Positions 1 to 11,900 of a DNA stretch of 64,000 nt are shown in pieces. Origin of the DNA: Colletotrichum lupini (Eukaryota > Ascomycota > Sordariomycetes > Glomerellales > Glomerellaceae); the NCBI RefSeq assembly GCF_023278565.1, contig NC_064673.1, forward strand, positions 2,604,001 to 2,668,000, read 5' to 3'. The notes below the pieces were generated by a model. The model worked only from the letters and a program-made list of their open reading frames with translations, ran no database searches and was not told where the DNA came from. The translations under genes were made by a program, and so were the position numbers. Position 1 is the first letter of the stretch. Every line of letters starts with the position of its first letter.

Positions 1-706
1 ACTTTGGAAACATACTATTCTAGCTGCTACCTCCGACTGGCCATTGTTGCCCAGCAGAGGGGTTCTTGTCTGCGGAAGATCGTCGGAATAAGGCATCGTA
101 GCATCCGAATTAGAGTTTGATGCTACACCATGAGATGGCAGACTACCAATTACTTGAGTTCTTCAGGGAAAACCAAAGACAGCGTCCAAAGCTACCGAAG
201 TAATTAGTCAAGTTTGTCATTTCAACCCCGCAATCGACATCGAGGTCATGCGACACGCCTTGAGGCAGATCATACGTCATTGTGAACAACTCGCTAATCG
301 GATATGGGTTGGATCGGAGTTCGCGCTGCTTACATAACACACTTTAAGCTTTCCACTGCTTGTGACAACCTGTTCATCCCATCCTCCTTTCATCGTAATC
401 TCTCCTTTTTGGCGATTCTGCAGATGACGCGAAGATGTTAGGTGAGTAGATCTAATAGATCTTATGAGCTTAGTCTTGAGTGTGAGGCCATGTTGAAATT
501 GAGCTGATGTGGAGAGTACATCTATCGGTGTAAGTCCTATTGCTGTGAGCAGTGTGCGCCTAACCAAGGCACTCTAAGTACTAGAAGCAAGTAGATTCAT
601 TTGTCAGAGACCAATGCCCCTTTTCTGTTCGATCTTCTCCATCATTTAAGAAAGGAAGAGGAGCATAGTGATCCTAGGTAACCCTACTTCTTGAGGTGAC
701 TTGTTC
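1..706. other. No confident gene at left edge
   Basis: Two short minus-strand open frames (about 340-143 and 567-277) overlap here in different frames. Neither shows a domain I recognise, and I could not join them with a plausible intron. They could be the end of a gene lying mainly outside the window, or chance. Confidence 0.3.
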
Positions 707-1738
707 TTAAACACAATGATGCCGGAAGAAGTGACGCCCACACACCTCCCCCTCACACTTGCCGATGCAACACCTTCGACACCAATCGTCTTTCTTCGCT
801 GTGGTTCGGTTTCCACACCAGAAACACCAAGTCGGCTTAGATCCTCGCTTCGTCAATAAATTTGAGAGCTCCTCGCGAGCCGATCTGCTACTCCTACCAA
901 TGATTTCTTCGAGCACCTCGCTTCTCGTCATATCTTTCTCAAGCCTGGGGAGCCACTTAACCCAAGGTATCCACGAACCAGCCGTTTTCGCGCCCATGAC
1001 CAGCATCTCTCCAGCAATATCCTTTCTGACAAAGATTAGGCTCTCTAGCCCTCCAAGAATTTCAGGAGGAGTCACCTCATGTCCTCGTTCTGCTGCCTGA
1101 TCGAGGACAAAGTCGCGAATAGCCTGTCCGATAATTCTACTCAACATCACAAAGTTCCCCTGAACTGCAATCTCGATTGTGGTCATGGCCTGAATGAGGT
1201 CTGCAGTCGGCAGTGGCTTCTGGAAGTTGTTTTGCCACTTACGAACAGCTCGACTGCGTGAACTCCCCAAGAGCCCAAATCTTTTGACAAATTGCCCATC
1301 AAAGCCGATGGCGATTCCCTGAGAGCCAGTAGCCTTGCCAAAAAAGACGAGATCGGGGGAGATAACATCGAAGTACTCCTCCCGTTGGAAGCAAAATGGT
1401 GCACCGCAACGTATGGCAGTCAGAGTTTCATCTACTGCTAACAGTAATTGGTACTCTGCGCACATGACGCCCAGCCGGCTGAGAAGACTGGGATTCAAGA
1501 CTCTCCCATTGAATTGGGTTTCCACAAGCTCAACAACAATACCGATACATCCCGCTTCTCTGGCGACGAATAGTTGATCACGAAGTTCGTCATCAGAGAC
1601 ACCATCTATGTGAAGCAGGGCAGGGTTGCTTCCATAGGGCTTCGGAGAGTCTGAATATTTCAGTGAAGATTTGTGCTTAGTAAATACGTTAACATTGAAA
1701 CATTTGGTAGGACTCAGTGAGCTCTTACTCCTGGTGCT
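707..1738 (-). CDS. Class III aminotransferase-like, C-terminal half, with Cys-rich tail (partial)
   Basis: The minus-strand frame stays open from a possible splice acceptor (ctactag, just above 1738) to the stop at 707, 343 codons. The middle contains LLLAVDETLTAIRCGAPF followed by SPDLVFFGKATGS. This matches the family pattern of an Asp-rich cofactor-binding strand, then a Lys in a D-L-V-x-x-G-K context, as in PLP-dependent class III aminotransferases; the Lys would be the Schiff-base residue. The last 40 residues are unusual: eight or more Cys and several His in CxxC-like pairs (CFWCGN, CRRCC), suggesting a small zinc-binding module not usual in this family. No methionine start is evident, so an upstream exon is needed. 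A fragment resembling the N-terminal half lies 1.1 kb upstream on the same strand. Substrate unknown. The family call is by eye and moderately uncertain; the locus may be a pseudogene. Confidence 0.4.
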   Translation of the reverse strand, partial: STRSKSSLSPTKCFNVNVFTKHKSSLKYSDSPKPYGSNPALLHIDGVSDDELRDQLFVAREAGCIGIVVELVETQFNGRVLNPSLLSRLGVMCAEYQLLLAVDETLTAIRCGAPFCFQREEYFDVISPDLVFFGKATGSQGIAIGFDGQFVKRFGLLGSSRSRAVRKWQNNFQKPLPTADLIQAMTTIEIAVQGNFVMLSRIIGQAIRDFVLDQAAERGHEVTPPEILGGLESLIFVRKDIAGEMLVMGAKTAGSWIPWVKWLPRLEKDMTRSEVLEEIIGRSSRSAREELSNLLTKRGSKPTWCFWCGNRTTAKKDDWCRRCCIGKCEGEVCGRHFFRHHCV

Positions 1739-1803
1739 CTAGTAGACGCGGTTGTTGCTGCGGCGTACGTATCAGATAGAAGCGCCCAGCAAGGCTGCTT
1801 TGC

Positions 1804-2141
1804 TTATATGTCCTCCCAACCCAACCTCTTCAGAGTATCGTACTCATCTGTGAAGGGGCTCTCAGATGATTCTAAAGATTCAGACATCGAAAGTTCTTCA
1901 AGCGTCAGAATTATTTTAACCACAGTTTCGGGATCCATGGTGCTGCTGGTCAAGGTCCCGTAGTGGATTGGCATGAAACCACCAAAATAGTTCCTGCAAT
2001 GATTTACGTCAGAGCAACTCGGATTTCTCGACGAGACACGACTTACGAAAACCTTTCTTCGTACAAGTGCAGAAGCTGCTCATAACGGCGTTCGAGGGCT
2101 AAGCGATTGTTAATAAACTCTCGCCAGAGAGGATTTGCCAT
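1804..2141 (-). CDS. Small hypothetical protein, two exons
   Basis: Exon 1 runs from ATG at 2141 down to 2047 and exon 2 from 1993 to a stop at 1804, joined by a 53-base intron with a strong donor (gtaagt) and an attgcag acceptor. The product is about 94 residues: a charged helical start (MANPLWREFINNRLALERR), then an aromatic/Gly patch (NYFGGFMPIHYG) and an acidic Ser/Glu-rich end. An alternative upstream ATG near 2241 (MAFPAGLPIRKLDHNF) could add a further 5' exon through an intron starting gtgagg. No family recognised. It lies between two fragments of an aminotransferase-like gene on the same strand, so it may be an independent gene or may belong to a larger degraded one. Confidence 0.35.
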
Positions 2142-2840
2142 GGTCAGGCTCCGCATTTAATCAAAAGACAAAATACTTCCCTCACCATTATTGAAATTGT
2201 GATCTAACTTTCGGATTGGGAGTCCCGCGGGGAAAGCCATTGTGTAAGTCGGCTCTGACAGCGTCAAATCTGTCGGCTAGCGCGGCAGCCAGCCAGATTC
2301 TTTGTTTGAGCTCGGGATTGGGTTTTGGATGAATCTAAAGGCTAAGAGAGTTGGTTGACGTACTTGGAAGCGGGCCGTACCAGCTTGGGTATGTGCGTAT
2401 GCTTTTCGGGACTTACCAGAATGATCCAGTCTTGAGCACTGTCGTATATGTTTCCGCGAGGTTTATATAGTATTGATCGAGATAGGATGGTATACAATGA
2501 CCTGCTTGCTTTGATATGAAATGGTCTTAAGTGGGATGCCTGACTGACGTGAGCCTGGCTTCAAGAGCACGATTATCAAGCGGCTCGAACGGTGGCCTCA
2601 AACCTGGACTCAGAGCAGAGACTAGCTTTTTATCATGAGTATTCACATACCCCCGGGGGCTGCCAGTTCCATTTTGGGTCAAGTCCTTTGCCGAAGACCG
2701 AGGCGCTCTTGAGAGTGGTTGAGAACTTAGAGTCAGGGGCTGCCTCTTTAAGTAACCAATGGTATGTCGGGGAAGAGCTACGGCAGAGGCGGCGTAGACT
2801 CCACGATGGATGCCCTCAGCATAGCTTCTCGGTCAAATGA

Positions 2841-3014
2841 CTACAAATAGCCATTGCTGAAAAAATAGAGCACGCTCGGTTGGTGGTTGAAGACCGCAAT
2901 TTCGGTGCCTGAAGCATGGGCCACCAATGTGATGCAGTCGACATCCATGATAGCACACAGTCGTGTGATCTGGGCAACTAGCTCAAGGTTGAGCAGTGCA
3001 AACGACAATGAACG
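2841..3014 (-). pseudogene. Possible N-terminal fragment of the class III aminotransferase-like gene
   Basis: The minus strand is open from just after a TGA (3017-3015) to a TAG (2843-2841) and reads ELVAQITRLCAIMDVDCITL followed by VAHASGTEIAVFNH. The S-G-T-E core after a hydrophobic strand resembles the cofactor phosphate-binding segment in the N-terminal half of class III aminotransferases, where an SGTEA motif is common. With stops on both sides and no clear splice signals it is most likely a remnant. Its position upstream of the C-terminal half at 1738-707 suggests one decayed gene. Weak, motif-level evidence only. Confidence 0.25.
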
Positions 3015-3017
3015 TCA

Positions 3018-4306
3018 ATGGCAGATAAACGACTACCGCATCTCTCGCCCTTTCGTTCTTACAGCCGCACGGAGGAATCGGGCCTGGCCATCTTTCGCCA
3101 CTGCACTGCTTCGACTGTCTACGATACAGGTATGATTGAGGATAATCCAGGTGACGCAGCCACGTGTGGTTTGGTAAGAACTGTCGCATATACAGAATGC
3201 AGTGCATCTCGCTCGTGAGATGGCTTAGAAGTCATGTGCCACAAGGCCCTAGCTTTGCGGACTTGACCGACCGAATCGGAGTCGGATCGGTGACCGGCCA
3301 ATGGGGCCATCATAAGGAAACGACGAAACTCAATCGAGCCGCCAAAAAGCACGCAACGAAAGGATTATGCAGTGAAAATCAAGTGGAAGTTCTTCGATTC
3401 GGCATAACCACTGTCAGTAAGCCTTACTGACAGCAGCATCGGGGCGAAGGATTCGGCTGACCCCTGTGCTTCAAGACACCATCCCGTCGACCCTGGTATG
3501 TCAACCCTATCTGATCGGCATCCTGCAGGTTCGCCATCCAATCTGCGCCACAGAATCTGACATGAATTTCCCCGATCGCCGTCCGACTCCACCAATTCCT
3601 TCTGGAACAGGACCCTGAATTGTGGTTTGACCCGTGAGTGGCCACGTACATGTTGCTGCGTAACATGAAGCTGCGTGAAACTGTCGAGATCGACAAGACC
3701 AGTCGTCTCTCAGCGAGTGATTATGACTTAATCCACTTCACTGCTAATATTCGCCACAGAAATGAGCCTTGCCAAATTCATTGACGAACGATTGGTTTGG
3801 GACCGAATTACGCCACAAATTGGGCATAATTGAGGCATTTGGACAATGGCTGGTGATGTGGCTTCAAGTTCGCTCTCTTGGCGACAGCTTTAATCTTCAG
3901 CACTTTCCGAGGCACACGTTCTCCTGCTTTTGGAAACTGGTAAAAGATAAGCTCCTATGCATTGTTACCTCTGTCAAATCTAAGGAGAGTTTCCACCTTA
4001 GCCCTGAAAGTTATCGTAAGTGGGCTGCTCGTGGCTAGAACCTCAATCCGATAAAGGTCACACTTTCCTGGTCAGTTTTCCTTGATCACAACACCATGTT
4101 TCTTTATCATTGAGCCACCGCAGCAGCGAGTATTAGAATGCTGTGGAACGCGTTTTTCTTCCAGTAAGACTAAATTAACCTCAATAACATTGAATAGCGA
4201 CACCTAACGCCCTTTGCGCCTGTTTTTGATTTGACATCGGCCACTTGTAGCAGTCACTGGGTGCTACGGCACGGATCATCGTTCGCTGGAAGCCTTCGTT
4301 CTTGTC
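3018..4306. other. No confident gene
   Basis: Only short open frames. One on the minus strand (3696-3424) ends in a Cys-rich sequence (PSPRCCCQ) and has regularly spaced Trp/Gly/Asp, which might mark the last exon of a small protein, but no start, signal peptide or splice structure is clear. The plus-strand frame 3769-4038 shows nothing recognisable. Confidence 0.3.
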
Positions 4307-5267
4307 TTAGGGTTTGAAGCTGCGCTCGCTGCTCGTGTCGTGGCCATCATCGTCCTGACCAGGGTTGCACTCATAGTATCGAAGGTTGCGCAATAAAAGG
4401 TTGAATCCACAAGCAATCAGAGATCCAACGATCGGACCAAGCCAGTATATCCAGTGATAGCTGGGGAAAATGCCATCAACAGCAGCGGGTCCAAAAGATC
4501 GAGCTGGGTTGAGGGAACCGCCAGTGAAGTAGACGCCTGAGGAACGTAATGTTAGTATCTATTGTGCTCAGCCTGAAGACAGAATGGGTCGTGCTTACCT
4601 GTGAGTTCGGCAAGGAAGAATGACAGACCAATGCCCACAGGGGCAAGGAAGGTAGAGCGATGTTTCTCAACGGCCAACATCAAGATGACAAACACCAGCT
4701 GAGCGGTCAAGATCACCTCGATGAAGAAGCCCTGAGCTGTGTTTGTGCCACCACCCAGTCCTGTGGTCACGGAGAGGGGACCAGGAAACATGGCAGAAGC
4801 CACCCCGGCTGCACATAATCCGGCTATGATTTGAGTGGGCATGATGAGAAGAGCTCTCAGTAGCGGTAGGCCACCACAAACAGTGAGGGCGAGAGTCACC
4901 TATGAAGATCTTGCGTGAGTTACACAAACATGGTAAGCTGGGACATCTCCACACTTACCACAGGGTTGAACATCCCACCCGTAACTCTGTAAAATGCCCA
5001 CACATTTGCAGTAAGGGAGACTCCGAATGAAAGCGCGATGAAGATAATGGATGGGAGGTTGGGGTCCGATCCTGGTGCTCCAAGAGGCGTGTTGGCAACT
5101 TGAGTACCGGCGAATGAGAAGAAGAGGAAGAGGAATGTTCCGACAAACTCCCCGAGCACAGCTACAATGTTATTCCTCGTGGTATTGGCAATGTTGAGCA
5201 TTGGTAACGTGCCAGCAACATTCGAGCTATCGCCCGAAAGCTGACGACCGACTTTGGTGTTCACCAT
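4307..5267 (-). CDS. Aquaporin / aquaglyceroporin family channel (MIP), 3 exons
   Basis: A membrane channel for water or small solutes such as glycerol. Exons on the minus strand: 5267-4959, 4899-4599 and 4536-4307, with introns that have gtaagt/gtaagc donors and tag/cag acceptors. They join in frame to a 279-residue protein, a normal length for the family. Six hydrophobic segments are visible; the first is VAVLGEFVGTFLFLFFSFAG. The two half-helix motifs are at N101-P102-V103 (GGMFNPV, where NPA is usual) and N213-P214-A215-R216 (GGSLNPARSFGP, canonical). Ala to Val in the first box is a pore variant and may affect selectivity. The C-terminus is short, acidic and hydrophilic. Transcribed away from the gene-poor region at 5.3-8 kb. 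No frameshift or stop seen. Family call very secure; substrate not determined. Confidence 0.93.
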
Positions 5268-7975
5268 TGTGAGATGACGATGTGTAATCCAGGGGAAATG
5301 GTTTTTGATTGCGAACTCTGTGATTGCAAGCTTCCGAGCTCAAGGTGAAGAATCCGTTTTTTAAAGACACGTCTGTCCTTATAACGAGAAATGAATTTCG
5401 ATCTCTCTTGTGGCATCCTTTATAACTTTTCGATTCACGGAGGCTTCCCTCCTTACAAGAGGGTGTGCAACTGATACATGGCTCTCGAGAGCGTGCCCCG
5501 TTTGCTGCGCAGACACTCAAATCCGCATTCGTCGCAACCTCCATGATACAGAAAAGCCCAACCCAAAGCGGTTATGTCTTCAAGAACTGGTTGTCGCCGG
5601 TGACGCCACACGACCCATGGCGCCGGGTGAGTATGCCAAGCTACGAGGCCTGGACTCCTCTCCGGAACGAGGTCGATGGACCTAACGGTAATTAGCGTAT
5701 ACACACCCGCACATGGCTGCTAGTCTTCCCCAGCCACAGAGAGCATCTAGTAGGAACTTGTCTCGGTTGCGGCACCGGTCATGGTCATTGATGGGCATTA
5801 AGCTGCGTACTATGGAGGGAGGACGTCACCCTCGACGTAGTTTGGAAAGACGGGACCCTCATTCATGATGAGGTCAAGGAAATAATCGACGATGATCTGA
5901 TATTGCAGGTCGCAAGCTCTTAGCTAGCTGCAACTTTCTGTGTGTGTACAACTGGGCTATGGTTGCATTTCAATCCTTGAAAACCAAAGTCAAATACTAT
6001 GCCGGATAGAATCTCAAGGTTTCTGATAACGTTCATGGCTGGCCTGACAGCTCCCAAACGAGACGAAACGTTAAGACATTGTGGACGATTTGACACCTGT
6101 CACTTCCCCATGTCATTGGACGGAACGCGCAGGCGCGTAGTTCGTGAATGTGAAACCTTTCCGTGGCAGTCCACAGCCTCGCGCATCGCTCCCGTGCGGT
6201 CTGATCTAGAGGGATCCAGCTCTACAAAAGCATACGCACCGGGCGAATCTCATCCTCGTGGGCTTAGCGCCGTCACAAGGGCTTATCCTGTTCTCGTCGA
6301 CATCATCACGGAAGCTAAGGTGTGGAGTCAGGTGGGATGGGAATGCGAACATGGCGTCTGAGACACTCTCTCAGCTGGCAATTTTGACTTCCACGAACGG
6401 GGCTAGTCTACATTCGAGGAACACCAGTTCGGGGCGTGTGGCGTTGTGGCAATCCCGCGACGAAAGGCCACGATTGTTCCCAAAAGAGTGATTCGTGAGA
6501 GAGAGTCGGAATTTCCTAATCTAACGGTGTTACATTCGCGATTCCCTGCATTCCTTCCCCAGAAAACCACCGTTAGAAAGCAATAACAAGAAGCTCAACA
6601 TTTGTGACGGTTGAGCTCTGGAGTAATTGTGGTCATTTCCGGCCTTTCTTCCACATTCATCTCCCACATGTGCTTACAGCACCTATCTCGACATCGAGCT
6701 AACAGCGCCCTGTCCCCATTTCTTAAGCTTTCCGGATGCTACCCTCGCTTCAGCCCCAGCCTCTCGGGTTGTCCGCTTTTGTTGATCTCGAACTCACCCC
6801 CGCACAGACATGAGACCTGTCACAGTATTATCTATCGTAAGTGTCTTTTTGTTCAATAAAACATCACAACCCAGATCTCTGCTGGGTATACACAGATCAG
6901 CCAGCCATCGGTACGCCGCCATCTGAGGGCCTGTCAGCTGAGAGGCCTTTGAAGACCGAAAGCATCGCGGCCCGATCTTAGATTGCCGACTTCAGATGGT
7001 TTCCGCGAAGTTTCGGGAAGTCCAAAGGAGCTGAATCTCTCAGGCAGCCTCAAAAATATTTGTCCCGTTCAGATCCCGAAAGACTTGTTTCAGCATCTTG
7101 TCTTCCACTCGGGATGCTAGAGAACATCTCTGGCGGTTCAGAACCCGGGCGTAAAGCACTGACGTTAATGCAAAGCACGCTTGGCGTCAATGGAGGATCG
7201 TGAGGTATGACAGACTGAAGTAACAGGTACGGCCTGGTGATGGGGCGCGGCCGGGCGAGATGCACCACGGGCACGATTGGCGCTGATCCTACTGTTCGCG
7301 GCTGGTATGTTGACTGACGCGTGGAGGCCCGACAAAGACGTGCCCGCCTACATTCGTGATAATAAACCATTGTATAGCACGTGACGTACTCAAACAACTG
7401 CTATATGGCATTAGTAAAAGCGTATCCAGAATATTTTCCAACTCTGCTCATATACGGATTTTTGATCGGCAGATAAAGGGAAACAAGAATGGATTGACAC
7501 ATGATTCGCTGTGACCCCTCACGAGAGTACGTACTTTTGTAATGATGCCATCTCGCAGCTGATGGGATACGTGTAGTCTTGATAGATCTGGCGGTACTGG
7601 GGGCCTGACAAACACACTTTCATAGAGCTCGAAGTGATCAGCCCACTTCTTTGAGAAGCAAGGTGACATACGCGTGAGGCATTCTTGTTGAAGTCGTCAA
7701 ATAAAGTATGAAGTGATATTTCCCTTTCTCAATGACGTCGTGATCGACGCATCGACGCAGAAGCATTATGTCTCAGCTATCTACCCAGTTCCGTTACTTT
7801 GCATGAATCGCACATCTCATATACGTAGGCAAGTTCAGCACCATTCCAGGTTCCATCTTGTGTCCACTCAAAGCCTCAATACCTTGGGAGGAAAAGTTTG
7901 GTATCATCTTGGCCCAAGATGTTGATGGCACATGTGTCCATGAGTAAGAGAAACCCTGCTTCTATTCCAGTCGCG
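5268..7975. other. Gene-poor stretch, no gene recognised
   Basis: About 2.7 kb with ordinary base composition and only short overlapping open frames (for example 5999-6361 plus, 7397-7050 minus, 7669-7448 minus). None shows a family motif or convincing exon structure. It includes the upstream region of the aquaporin and the downstream region of the broken sugar transporter. Confidence 0.5.
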
Positions 7976-8749
7976 TCATTCGCCCGTCGATTCATCCCGC
8001 CTCATTGGCCCCATCTCGTGAGAATAAGAACCATCAATAACCTTTGTGTAAAAGTTGGGTGGATCACCGCCACTCCAAGTACGCGTCAGGTATCTCTTGA
8101 CGAGGTATGGCAAATGCTCTCTGAGCTGGAACCGTACGAAGTCCTTCTTTGGCACCGCATAGATGAGACTCAGCTCTTCAAGGCTTACCTGCTTGGTTTC
8201 CTCGACGAGCAAAAAGACCAGAGCAAATGCCACGAGATTGAGTCCAGCGAATAGCGCTAGCGTACCATACGGCTTCAGCGCGTCATTGACAGCTGGAAAC
8301 ACGATCGTGAGTATACCCGCAAAGAAAAGATTGACTGAGATGGCGGCAGAACATCCCTGGAGTATCACGTTAGTCTCGTGCAGGGCGTTGCAGAGATCGA
8401 TCTATCTAGAACTTACAGCCTCACGCTGAGAGAGGGGAAAACTTCATGCGTAAGGTGTTAGTACTTTACCCATCAAATGAGAGATCTGACATATTTGTAG
8501 ATAATCTAAAAGACAGTTACCTTTCGGAAGCAAGTGTGAAGGGGATGGGCCCTGTAGTCACGAAGTTAACAGATGCTTTAGCTCCTTAGTTACTACGCGC
8601 GTCACTAACCAAGTCCTGGTGAGTACATAGCTGCAAACACTGACACGGCGTTAGTTATCTAAATAAACGTTTCTGCCATCTTGGAGTCTTACAAAAGATG
8701 AACAACGCTACGATTCTAATTTGGACGGGTCCCTTAGGAATTAGGAACG
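7976..8749 (-). pseudogene. MFS sugar transporter, 3' part (exon 9 end to stop), separated by retrotransposon
   Basis: Continuation of the gene that starts at 18240. On the minus strand: rest of exon 9 (8749-8693, including the gaacg duplication at 8745-8749), then 8630-8610, 8551-8521, 8441-8417 and 8356-7976 with the TGA at 7978-7976. The joined reading gives MYSPGLGPIPFTLASESFPL, the conserved block of fungal sugar-porter transporters near transmembrane segments 9-10. The last membrane segments follow, then VEETKQVSLEEL, equivalent to the family PETK/ETKxxSLEEL signature after the last helix, and a hydrophilic tail. All splice sites here look functional and no stop interrupts the exons. 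The copy cannot make a full transporter because 7.4 kb of element lies between this part and exons 1-9. Confidence 0.85.
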
Positions 8750-8954
8750 TGTTAGTATCCCTATTATAGGGTAGTTAGTTTAAACCGTAGTTAACGAAGA
8801 GATTAATTAAACTATATAAATATCTACGTAGTAAGTATAAAAAGGAGGTTCTAACCATAGGTTAGGCTAGCTATAATAATTATAAATAGGGCCCCTAATT
8901 AGCCCCTATATAGTTAGCTATATATTATAGTTAAATTAAACTTCTAATCTAATA
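8750..8954 (-). repeat. 3' LTR of copy 1 (205 bp)
   Basis: Starts with the intact outer terminus tgttagtatcc; its inner end reads aatctaata where the outer copy has aatccgaca. It contains a 13-base palindrome with a one-base centre (ccctattataggg, 8759-8771). Confidence 0.93.
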
Positions 8955-8958
8955 TTAA

Positions 8959-8973
8959 CTTTCTCTTTTTTTT
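8959..8973 (-). other. Polypurine tract of copy 1 (complement)
   Basis: A pure pyrimidine run on the plus strand four bases inside the 3' LTR; read on the coding strand it is an A/G run matching that of copy 2. Expected site of plus-strand priming. Confidence 0.6.
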
Positions 8974-11900
8974 ATTAATTTAACTACTACGGTTAGAAAT
9001 ATAATTCGACCTCAGGCCCGTTTACTAAGTCGTCTCTTTTTCCCCCTTTTTTTTACTCTTTTTATATAACTTATTTTTTTATTTATATAATAACTTTTTT
9101 ATTATTTACGAATTACTTTAATCCCTTATTTAGTACTATTTTTATAAAAGCGTTTGCGAGGTTATTTTTATTATTAATCTAACGGATCTCGAGTATCTCG
9201 CGCTTTTCGTACGATTACTTAAGGGCTATAATATCGATTATAAGCCTCTTTTCCTTTATCGTTTTTAATTTAATAAGGTATTTATATAGTAAGTAAGAAT
9301 CGGTATAAATAACCGTTAGAATAGGTAAAAGGCTAATTCGATTAATAATCTTTTTTAGTATCGTTAAAACTATATAAGAGAGGTTAATACTATTAACTAT
9401 ATTATAGACCTCTAATATTAATATACTTTTTATTACCTACTTATTTTTAGTTAACGAGTAATAGATTATATTACTATATATAATAAATTCGCTCTCGCTT
9501 ATACTCTCGTTAACTAGGATAATAATATACCCTAATTACGAAATAAGGTCGTTATTATTCGTAAATAACTTATTAATAAAGACGTAGAGCTTATTAATTA
9601 TAAAGTCGATCGGGTAATAAACGAGACCTCGATTAAGATTCGTTTATTATTACTTAAGCTACTTATTAAGTACTTTAACGTCTCGTTTAGTTAGATCTAT
9701 AGCCTATACTATTTTAATATAATTAAAAATTACCTTAGGCTAATAAATATTTATAATATATACCCCTCGCGCGAGCTTAGTTTTATACCGCTTTTTAATA
9801 TTAATTACGTTCGGATTAACGAGGTTAATCTTCTCGCCCTATTTTTTTTATTAAAAAACGACGGTTTTTTTTTTAATTATAAGAATCCCGTTATTAAATA
9901 CTAAGGGGGTATTTATTATAAGGACCTTTTTTAGCTTTATTATAAAGCCCGCTTTTTAAAGCTTTTTATTCTCTTTTTTTATAAAGTTGATATTAGATAG
10001 GCTTAATATATCGTTAGTTTATATTCTAACGATTTTAAATTAGTTACCTTCGTACTCTATAACTAATAAGTATAGGTCGTACGTAGAAATAACTATTAAT
10101 AATTAATTAATATAAAAATCGTAATAAGTAGCTTATTAATAAGTGCCCGATTTTGCGAGCTTATATAGTAGCTTAAGTACTTTAATAATCGTACTTTTTA
10201 AGTACTTACTAGCTATTTCCTTTAGTAAATAGGCTAGGATTTTCTTTATAAGCCCTGTGGCCGATTAGGTATAGGCCTAGGTAATATTACGGCTCTAAAT
10301 CTCGTATCCCTTTTTTTATAGTAATATTATTAATACTATTATTAATCGTTAGCTATAGCGCTATATAATAAGCAATTATATAAGTAGTATCGCCTTTTTA
10401 ACGTCGCCGTACCCCTAAATTACGTATTTAAACTTTTTATATAGCTAGGGTGTTCTTTTCTTTTTAATTTTACGAACTATTCGTAATTTAAATATGCGGA
10501 GGTTTATATATTTTTCTAAGTCGTATAGGATGAATTAATAGACCCCTCGATTACGAAGAGTATTTGCTTTAATAAGATCTAATCCTTTATATAGCTTTTT
10601 AATAATTATAATTATACCTTTTTTATATAGTTTAACTACTAGCTCGAGATCGGCTTTCTTTTTTACTATATAAAAAGTGTTAATTACCTCGTCGCTAATA
10701 ATAAATTACTGCGTTAGGGCTTGCCGTCGTGGTCTTTTATAACGTTTTGCTAATAATATTAGTACCCTTTTAATAATTTCCTTTTCCTCGTCGTTTATTA
10801 ATACTACTACGACGATTTTATTAAGGATAATTTCCTATGCCTCTACTACGGGTTATATAGTTTCCCCTAGCTTTTCTTTTTCTTATAAGTTAGAAATTAC
10901 CTCGTTAGGATTTATATAGTACGGTTTAACTACTATAATTAATACTTCGAGTAGCTAATTACGATCTCTTATAACTATATAAGAGCGCTCGTTAATAAAA
11001 ATTAATTTATATAGCCTAGCTTATTATTAAGTAATTTTGCGCTATACTCGTATATTTAAATTTAGTAGTATATTTAAATTATCCCCTATATCGGGCCTAT
11101 TACGCGTAGTAATTACTTTATTAACTTACTTTTTTATACTTACCTCGCGCAGTACTCGTATTACTTTTTTAATTACTTAGGCTCGTTAGCTTATACTTAG
11201 CGACGGTAGCGAGGCTAAGGTCGTTCTTAAATATATTTTAAATACTAATAGCGTTAGTATAAGTCCGTTAGGCCCTATAGTATTATTATAGCATTTAAAT
11301 ACTATTTAGAGGTATTTATCGTTAATAGAATCCGGATTTTCCTTTTTAATAATTTTAAACGCCTTTTTTAATTATTAGTATACCCTTTTTACTTTTTTAA
11401 TATTATAGTGCGCTTTAATAGGTACGACTTTTAGCTATATACTATAGCCCGTTATATTATCCCTAAATTTTACTAATTTAAAGCTAGTATTAGCGTCGGT
11501 TCTAATACCGTCTAGCAGTCCTTAGTATATATTAATTTAGTTTTTTCGCAGGGCTACTTATACTATCTTTACTTATAGATCCCAGAGGAATTACCCTATT
11601 TAGAAAGATATAGTTACGTCGATTATATATAGTACTAGCCGACTATTTAAATAGAAAATATCGATAACGATTTCTTAGTTAAAGTTAAGCTTATTACGTA
11701 ATTTAAACTTAAATCTGCGTAGGCTTTGCGTATTTATTTAGTATTAATAATATACTTTTATTAACTATTTTAGCGCCCCTATTTTAATATTATTATTACT
11801 TAATTATTTTAAGAGGTTATATAGCCTCGTAACTAACGGGTGCCCGAATCTTTAATATAGTCTTCTAAGCTTACTTTCCGTTAGGTAATTAATTAACTTC

